Assembly (NCBI GenBank): GCA_004525335.1
Contig: SPCL01000024.1
Coordinates: 1 to 19,249, forward strand
Direction: 5' to 3'
Length of the DNA stretch: 19,249 nt
Source: Thermodesulfobacteriales bacterium
GTDB taxonomy: Bacteria; Desulfobacterota_D; UBA1144; Nemesobacterales; UBA2774
Part shown: positions 15,022-19,249 of the stretch, piece by piece
Layout of the letters: every line of letters begins with the position of its first letter
How positions within the stretch are numbered: the first letter of the stretch is position 1
Notes under the pieces: model-generated
Seen by the model: the letters and a program-made list of their open reading frames with translations, nothing else
Database searches by the model: none
Told to the model about the DNA's origin: nothing
Program-made: the position numbers and the translations under genes

Positions 15022-16377
15022 TTGGCTACTACCAGTAAGAAAAAAACAAAGACTCTAAAAAAGAGTAATAATATTGCCCCGCCAAAAGGGAAGTTAGGAG
15101 TACTGCTTCCCGGTATGGGAGGGGCTGTAAGCACCACATTTATTGCAGGTGTAGAGGCAATAAAGGCGGGTCTAGGTAAACCTATCGGCTCCCTTACACA
15201 ATTGGGAACAATTAGAATTGGCAAGAGGACCGAGAAAAACTCGCCTCTGATTAAAGATTTTATGCCTCTAGCTAACATAGAAGATCTAGTATTTGCTGGA
15301 TGGGACATTTTCCCCGACAATTGTTACGAGGCTGCTACAAAAGCAGGTGTACTGGACAAATCCCTTCTAAGTGATTTAAAAGAGACTCTTGAAGAAACAA
15401 CACCTATGACGGCTGTGTTTAGCAGGAAATATGTAAAGAACTTAGACGGCAAGCATCTTAAAAAAGGCAAGACAAAAATGGATCTTGCTGAACAACTCAT
15501 AGACGACATAAAAACATTCAAGAAAGAAAGCGGTGTTGACCGTCTTGTTATGGTATGGTGCGGAAGCACTGAGGTCTTTATTCAAGCTTCAAAAGTTCAC
15601 AGCACAATTAAGTCATTTGAAGATGGCATGAAGAATAATCACCCCGCTATAGCTCCCAGCATGATATACGCTTATGCTGCAATCAAGTGTGGCGTCCCTT
15701 ATGCTAACGGCGCACCAAACTTGTCTGCTGATATACCGGCACTAGACAAACTCGCAAAACAAAAGAAAGTTCCTATTTCCGGTAAAGATTTTAAGACCGG
15801 TCAAACATTGATGAAAACAATACTAGCTCCCGGGCTTAAGAGCAGAATGATTGGGCTTAATGGCTGGTTCTCTACAAATATTTTGGGGAACAGAGACGGA
15901 GAGGTATTAGACGATCCCTATTCTTTTAAAACTAAAGAAGAAAGCAAGTTGAGTGTGCTTGAACACCTGTTTCAACCAGACCTTTATCCCGATCTGTATT
16001 CTAATTACTATCATAAAGTCAGAATTAATTACTATCCTCCAAGAGGGGATGCTAAAGAGGCTTGGGATAACATAGATATATTTGGCTGGCTAAACTACCC
16101 AATGCAGATTAAGATTAATTTCCTATGCAGAGATAGTATTCTTGCAGCCCCTATAGTGCTTGATTTAGTTATATTTCTAGACTTAGCCAGTAGGGCGGGG
16201 TTACATGGAATACAGGAATGGCTCTCATTCTACTTTAAGAGCCCTATGCACGCCGAAAACCTCTATCCCGAGCACGATGTATTCATCCAACTTATGAAGC
16301 TCAAAAACACGCTGCGTTATTTACAGGGTGAAGAGCTGATTACACACTTAGGTTTAGACTACTACGATTTCGCGTAG
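15022..16377 (+). CDS. ino1: myo-Inositol-1-phosphate synthase (inositol-3-phosphate synthase)
   Basis: NAD-dependent isomerase that converts glucose 6-phosphate to 1L-myo-inositol 1-phosphate, the committed step to inositol lipids or inositol-based solutes. The Rossmann motif GVLLPGMGGAVSTTFIAGVE starts near residue 26, and FAGWDIFPDNCYEAA, MVWCGSTEVFIQ and GLNGWFSTNILGNRDGEVL are conserved family blocks. At 451 residues it is near the usual length for the bacterial enzymes. It has a basic N-terminal tail (SKKKTKTLKKS). The only reasonable start is TTG at 15022; the next in-frame ATG (15115) would cut into the NAD motif. AGAGG at 15006-15010 overlaps the end of rpsI, 11 bases from the TTG. 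The gap to rpsI is 8 bases, so it is probably co-transcribed with the ribosomal genes. No inositol monophosphatase or PI synthase gene is in the window. Confidence 0.93.
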   Translation: MATTSKKKTKTLKKSNNIAPPKGKLGVLLPGMGGAVSTTFIAGVEAIKAGLGKPIGSLTQLGTIRIGKRTEKNSPLIKDFMPLANIEDLVFAGWDIFPDNCYEAATKAGVLDKSLLSDLKETLEETTPMTAVFSRKYVKNLDGKHLKKGKTKMDLAEQLIDDIKTFKKESGVDRLVMVWCGSTEVFIQASKVHSTIKSFEDGMKNNHPAIAPSMIYAYAAIKCGVPYANGAPNLSADIPALDKLAKQKKVPISGKDFKTGQTLMKTILAPGLKSRMIGLNGWFSTNILGNRDGEVLDDPYSFKTKEESKLSVLEHLFQPDLYPDLYSNYYHKVRINYYPPRGDAKEAWDNIDIFGWLNYPMQIKINFLCRDSILAAPIVLDLVIFLDLASRAGLHGIQEWLSFYFKSPMHAENLYPEHDVFIQLMKLKNTLRYLQGEELITHLGLDYYDFA

Positions 16378-16436
16378 CATTCCAATTAACCATAAGTAGA
16401 ATTAGTATGGAACTACCTTCTTAGGTGATAAATCTA

Positions 16437-16443
16437 GGGGGGG
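16437..16443 (+). repeat. G7 homopolymer between convergent genes
   Basis: Seven G residues lie in the 92-base gap between the ends of the inositol phosphate synthase and methyltransferase genes. I see no clear terminator hairpin in this gap. Confidence 0.4.
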
Positions 16444-16469
16444 TAAGCTATATAACTATCCGGGTAGGA

Positions 16470-17360
16470 CTATGCCTGAGCGCTTATGGCAAGCCATTTA
16501 CGTGTTATGTAAGGTTCACCGTTCTGGTCTCTATCTCCATGAAGCTCTATTGAAGGACCAACAGAATCTCTCATTGCATTAACAGCATCATCGATTGGGT
16601 ATCCTCTTAATGCTCCAGCAGCGTATTGCTGAAAAGCGCTAATGTATTCCCAAGCCTCTTTATGCATATCAACAGCAAATTCCTTAGCATCTACGAGCTT
16701 GAAACCCGCCTCTTCTACCAAGCTTTCGTAATAAGAACGAGGCAAAAACTTTGCAGCCTCAGTCTTAGTATCAGTTTTAACTCTTTGTACGCCGTTATCA
16801 CGTAAATACTTGACGGCTGTTTTAACCTGTGTACGGTAAAAAGGCAAGGTATCAGCAGGCCTGGCTTCTTCATAGAATGCGGTGTTAAAGAAAAGGAATC
16901 CACCTGGCTTTAAGGCTCTTCTAATTCTTTTAACACAGTCCAATTGATCTGCTGCAGATAAGTAATGCATCCCGTTTCCCCAAACTGCTATATCCACACT
17001 CTGATCAGGGATTGTCATATCTTGAATTGAAGAATGAATCATCTTTAATGTTTCTACGGTTTTTTCTAATTTAGATTGTGCAAGCTTTAGGGCTCCGGAG
17101 GATTGATCAAGACACAAAACAGCAGCCTTCTTCCAAGATTGAGGAAAATTATCAAATACTAGCTGAACCATTGTTCCAGCCCCGGTTGCGACATCCAAGA
17201 CGCCTTCAAGCCCATTAATACCTTTTTGCTTCATTATTTCGACCCAACTGGTAATGCATTCGCTGTTTACTTGCTTATATTCTTCAGTATCAGCAAATGG
17301 TTCGTAGTTATAGTCTTCATCTTCAATATAGCTTTCTTTCATTTTTTGCATTTCCTGCAT
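16470..17360 (-). CDS. Class I SAM-dependent methyltransferase
   Basis: A 296-residue soluble methyltransferase with a Rossmann-like SAM domain. Motif I reads GVLDVATGAGTMVQLV (about residues 56-71). Motif II is VLCLDQSSGALKLAQ, with the acidic residue that binds the SAM ribose. Motif IV is VDIAVWGNGMHYL, then LKPGGFLFFNTAF. The C-terminal ~100 residues are mostly helical and may form the substrate-binding part. The substrate cannot be assigned; a small molecule such as a quinone or lipid is as likely as any other. GGAGGT lies 5 bases before the ATG at 17360, which fixes the start. It has its own extended -10 promoter and is separated from queE by 113 bases. Confidence 0.82.
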   Translation of the reverse strand: MQEMQKMKESYIEDEDYNYEPFADTEEYKQVNSECITSWVEIMKQKGINGLEGVLDVATGAGTMVQLVFDNFPQSWKKAAVLCLDQSSGALKLAQSKLEKTVETLKMIHSSIQDMTIPDQSVDIAVWGNGMHYLSAADQLDCVKRIRRALKPGGFLFFNTAFYEEARPADTLPFYRTQVKTAVKYLRDNGVQRVKTDTKTEAAKFLPRSYYESLVEEAGFKLVDAKEFAVDMHKEAWEYISAFQQYAAGALRGYPIDDAVNAMRDSVGPSIELHGDRDQNGEPYITRKWLAISAQA

Positions 17361-17420
17361 TTAATACCTCCGCTTTATAACCCTACCCTATAAATTCCGA
17401 GACGGGGTTGTGAGAAACAA

Positions 17421-17426
17421 ATTATA
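17421..17426 (-). promoter_or_regulatory. Predicted extended -10 promoter of the methyltransferase gene
   Basis: The minus strand reads TGTTATAAT, a consensus -10 with the TGn extension. There is no good -35, as is common for extended -10 promoters. Transcription would start near 17414, giving a leader of about 54 bases ending in GGAGGT. Confidence 0.5.
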
Positions 17427-17473
17427 ACATGACATTGGGTAAAAATAAATATTTAACAACATTACCATGATAT

Positions 17474-18115
17474 TCACACCCCCTTTTTATCTCCCCAGAT
17501 AATTTTATGAAGTTGGGGCAAAACTCTTATAAATTCTAATTTATCATCAATAACTTTTTTAGTGATCCAACCCAATTCAGATCCGTGAGTAGGCTGAAAT
17601 ATGATATTAGCTTTGATATTATATTTTCTTAATATTCCTCTGGCATATTGATAGTCAATCTCATCTTGTATCACAAATTTAAGCTGATCCTTAGCTCTAA
17701 GTTTTACAAAAAGATCAAAATCCATTCTGTCTTGCATTGAGGAGCTTGGACATTTGCAATCCATGCTTATAGTACTATTTTCAGTCCAAAGAATTGGCGG
17801 CGGCATTTTATGGCCGCTAGTTTCAAGAAGGATTGTATAGCTATTACCAAGTAGGCAATCAGCAAGCTCTTCTACCTCTTTAATCTGTATAAGCGGCTCC
17901 CCCCCCGTAATACAGACTCTCCTGCATTCATATTTCTCAACTTCATTTACAACTTCAGAAACTGACTGATCTCTAAAATCTCGCCCTTCAACTGCGTACA
18001 TCGTATCACACCAACTACATCTCAAATCACATGCAAATAACCGTATAAATACGGTAGGGAGACCTATTTCAAGACCCTCCCCTTGGAGTGAAAAAAATAT
18101 TTCGCTTATCTTCAT
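17474..18115 (-). CDS. queE: 7-carboxy-7-deazaguanine synthase QueE (radical SAM)
   Basis: Radical SAM enzyme that rearranges 6-carboxy-tetrahydropterin to 7-carboxy-7-deazaguanine in the pathway to preQ0, queuosine and other deazaguanines. The N-terminal FSLQGEGLEIGLPTVFIRL is the family signature. The 4Fe-4S cysteines are C29-x3-C33-x2-C36, followed by DT as expected for QueE. ITGGEPL at residues 69-75 is the SAM-binding GGEP motif. Length (213) is normal. The ATG overlaps the queC stop in ATGA, implying translational coupling. A run of eight G (minus strand, 17906-17899) encodes part of GGEP, so polymerase slippage there would inactivate the gene. Confidence 0.95.
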   Translation of the reverse strand: MKISEIFFSLQGEGLEIGLPTVFIRLFACDLRCSWCDTMYAVEGRDFRDQSVSEVVNEVEKYECRRVCITGGEPLIQIKEVEELADCLLGNSYTILLETSGHKMPPPILWTENSTISMDCKCPSSSMQDRMDFDLFVKLRAKDQLKFVIQDEIDYQYARGILRKYNIKANIIFQPTHGSELGWITKKVIDDKLEFIRVLPQLHKIIWGDKKGV

Positions 18116-18786
18116 TGTTCATACTCAGTTGGATCCGGCACGCCTGATTGGGCAAAAGCTCTTTTCCTCTCTCTGCACGAACTGCATACCCCACAGTGCT
18201 TTTCACCACCCTTATAACATGTCCAGGTGTCCTTAAAAGGTACTCCAAGCTCTGCTCCCAGTTTTACTATCTCAGACTTATCTATATTTACAAACGGGGC
18301 ATCGAGTACTAAGTCCGGATTATCATTAGCCAGCCTTTCAGAATACTGAAAGGCTTCTACAAACTCTTTTCTGCAATCAGGATATACACCTCTATCAGAA
18401 AAATGTGCTCCAAAGTAAACATGATTGGCCTCAAGACTGACTGCGTATCCTATGGCAATAGATAAGAATATAGCATTTCGGTTGGGAACTATTGTCGATT
18501 TAAGAGTTTCATAATGATCTGCTGTTTCAGGCACGTTTGGGACCTCTACATTTGCGTCTGTAAGAGCTGAGCCTGAAAGAAGGCCTTTCATTGCAGAAAG
18601 GTCAACTACCCTATGATCAACTTCTAATCTCTGAGCAATAACTTTGGCGTATTCAATTTCCTTTAAGTGTTTCTGTCCGTAAATAAACGTAAGCACATAG
18701 ACCTGGAATCCATCTTTAACCATTTTATAAAGAAGAGTGGAGCTATCTATCCCGCCTGAGGCGATAATTACGGCCTTAGTTTTCAT
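18112..18786 (-). CDS. queC: 7-cyano-7-deazaguanine synthase QueC
   Basis: ATP-dependent enzyme that converts 7-carboxy-7-deazaguanine and ammonia to preQ0. The PP-loop ASGGIDSSTLLY (S10-G-G-I-D-S15) binds ATP, and the zinc-binding cysteines C190, C198, C201 and C204 form CYKGGEKHCGVCSSC. The substrate-binding block GAHFSDRGVYPDCRKEF is intact. Length (224) is normal. It overlaps queE by 4 bases. No Shine-Dalgarno precedes the ATG, and the predicted promoter places transcription start at or within about one base of the ATG, so the message may be leaderless. queD and queF are not in the window. Confidence 0.95.
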   Translation of the reverse strand: MKTKAVIIASGGIDSSTLLYKMVKDGFQVYVLTFIYGQKHLKEIEYAKVIAQRLEVDHRVVDLSAMKGLLSGSALTDANVEVPNVPETADHYETLKSTIVPNRNAIFLSIAIGYAVSLEANHVYFGAHFSDRGVYPDCRKEFVEAFQYSERLANDNPDLVLDAPFVNIDKSEIVKLGAELGVPFKDTWTCYKGGEKHCGVCSSCRERKRAFAQSGVPDPTEYEQ

Positions 18787-18793
18787 GACGTTA

Positions 18794-18822
18794 ATAATAT
18801 ATGTGGAAAATCATATGGACAA
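18794..18822 (-). promoter_or_regulatory. Predicted promoter of queCE
   Basis: On the minus strand: TTGTCC (18817-18822, 4 of 6), a 17-base spacer and TATTAT (18794-18799, 5 of 6). The expected transcription start is near 18787, immediately next to the queC ATG (18784-18786). Confidence 0.45.
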
Positions 18823-18852
18823 GGGATGTGGGTAGGGATATGAGGAATTGAC

Positions 18853-19242
18853 TTAGTGAACTTTCTTTGGGAAAGTCTCTGTATTCTTTGAGACAACATC
18901 ATAGAAGTCCCCCAACTTGCTTTCAAGCTCATCTACATGGCTTACCACTTCTTGAATCTGATTGTCTAAATCCTCAGCTTCAAGGTCTATATCCTTACAC
19001 TTTTTCCATTCAATGATATGTCCTTTGATATGACTAAATGCAGCCTGCATCGATTTCATATCTTCGGATATTTGAGATACAGTTACAGCCAATTCTTTTT
19101 TCTCTTTTTCTCTTTTTAGATACCCTAACCAGAATGCTGCGAAGGCAAAAGCTAAAACCAAAATTGCCTGTGGAACTGAAGTTTCTAGTGTAGGATAAAA
19201 TCCTATGGCGTCTATGTATGGCAGGTAATCCACTGGGGTCAC
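18853..19242 (-). CDS. Membrane-anchored coiled-coil protein, possibly 5'-truncated by the window end
   Basis: A protein of about 129 residues with no recognised family. A single hydrophobic segment (about residues 24-43, AILVLAFAFAAFWLGYL) is followed by a basic stop-transfer stretch (KREKEKK). A long helical region of about 80 residues comes next, with heptad-like Leu/Ile/Val spacing (ELAVTVSQISEDM, LDNQIQEVVSHVDELESKL), which suggests a coiled coil on the cytoplasmic side. The GTG at 19242 is the first possible start, but the frame is open to the window edge, so the true start may lie outside. The 66 bases to queC hold the likely queC promoter, so co-transcription is not certain. Membrane proteins with one helix and a coiled coil often act as scaffolds or assembly factors; no role is assigned. 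Confidence 0.6.
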   Translation of the reverse strand: MTPVDYLPYIDAIGFYPTLETSVPQAILVLAFAFAAFWLGYLKREKEKKELAVTVSQISEDMKSMQAAFSHIKGHIIEWKKCKDIDLEAEDLDNQIQEVVSHVDELESKLGDFYDVVSKNTETFPKKVH

Positions 19243-19249
19243 ACTAACC

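Noticed and set aside
18787..18852. A preQ1-type riboswitch upstream of queC
   Set aside because: The gap is only 66 bases, I see no H-type pseudoknot or conserved preQ1 core, and the predicted transcript begins at the ATG.

Overview
The window is AT-rich, densely coding DNA with about 20 genes. It looks like part of a Gram-negative bacterial chromosome: there are Sec/lipoprotein signal peptides, a secretin-type N0 domain, a GlcDEF-type glycolate oxidase, NhaA, and ribosomal protein genes. Several genes need a TTG or GTG start. Gene content would fit a marine or sediment lineage near the former Deltaproteobacteria or Dadabacteria, but nothing here fixes the phylum and that placement is a guess. 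No phage, insertion sequence, CRISPR array, tRNA or rRNA was seen.

Layout. (1) 69-3753, + strand: a likely operon of an M3 oligoendopeptidase, an MscS channel and a double-hotdog thioesterase. A small exported protein built around a stand-alone secretin N0-like domain follows (3847-4287). (2) 4307-5386, - strand: a luciferase-like flavin-dependent oxidoreductase, separated from nhaA by a ~500-base stretch that holds only a methyltransferase remnant. (3) 5909-7746, + strand: nhaA, with a G9 tract in its leader, then a DUF1461 membrane protein. (4) 7756-8975: two divergent small lipoproteins, one with a zinc-protease HExxH motif. (5) 14013-8979, - strand: glcD, glcE, a DUF3891 gene and glcF, which together encode glycolate oxidation plus one unexplained partner. 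(6) 14184-16377, + strand, divergent from glcD: rplM, rpsI and myo-inositol-1-phosphate synthase. (7) 19242-16470, - strand: a membrane-anchored coiled-coil protein, queC-queE (preQ0/queuosine precursor synthesis), and a SAM methyltransferase with its own promoter.

Most of the window is ordinary metabolism and housekeeping, and I do not see a complete new multi-gene system. The items most worth a second look are: the internally deleted methyltransferase pseudogene beside a G-tract; the G9 tract in the nhaA ribosome-binding region; the orphan N0-domain protein; the DUF3891 gene inside the glycolate oxidase operon; the small HExxH lipoprotein with an odd third-ligand spacing; and a queC promoter that predicts a leaderless mRNA.
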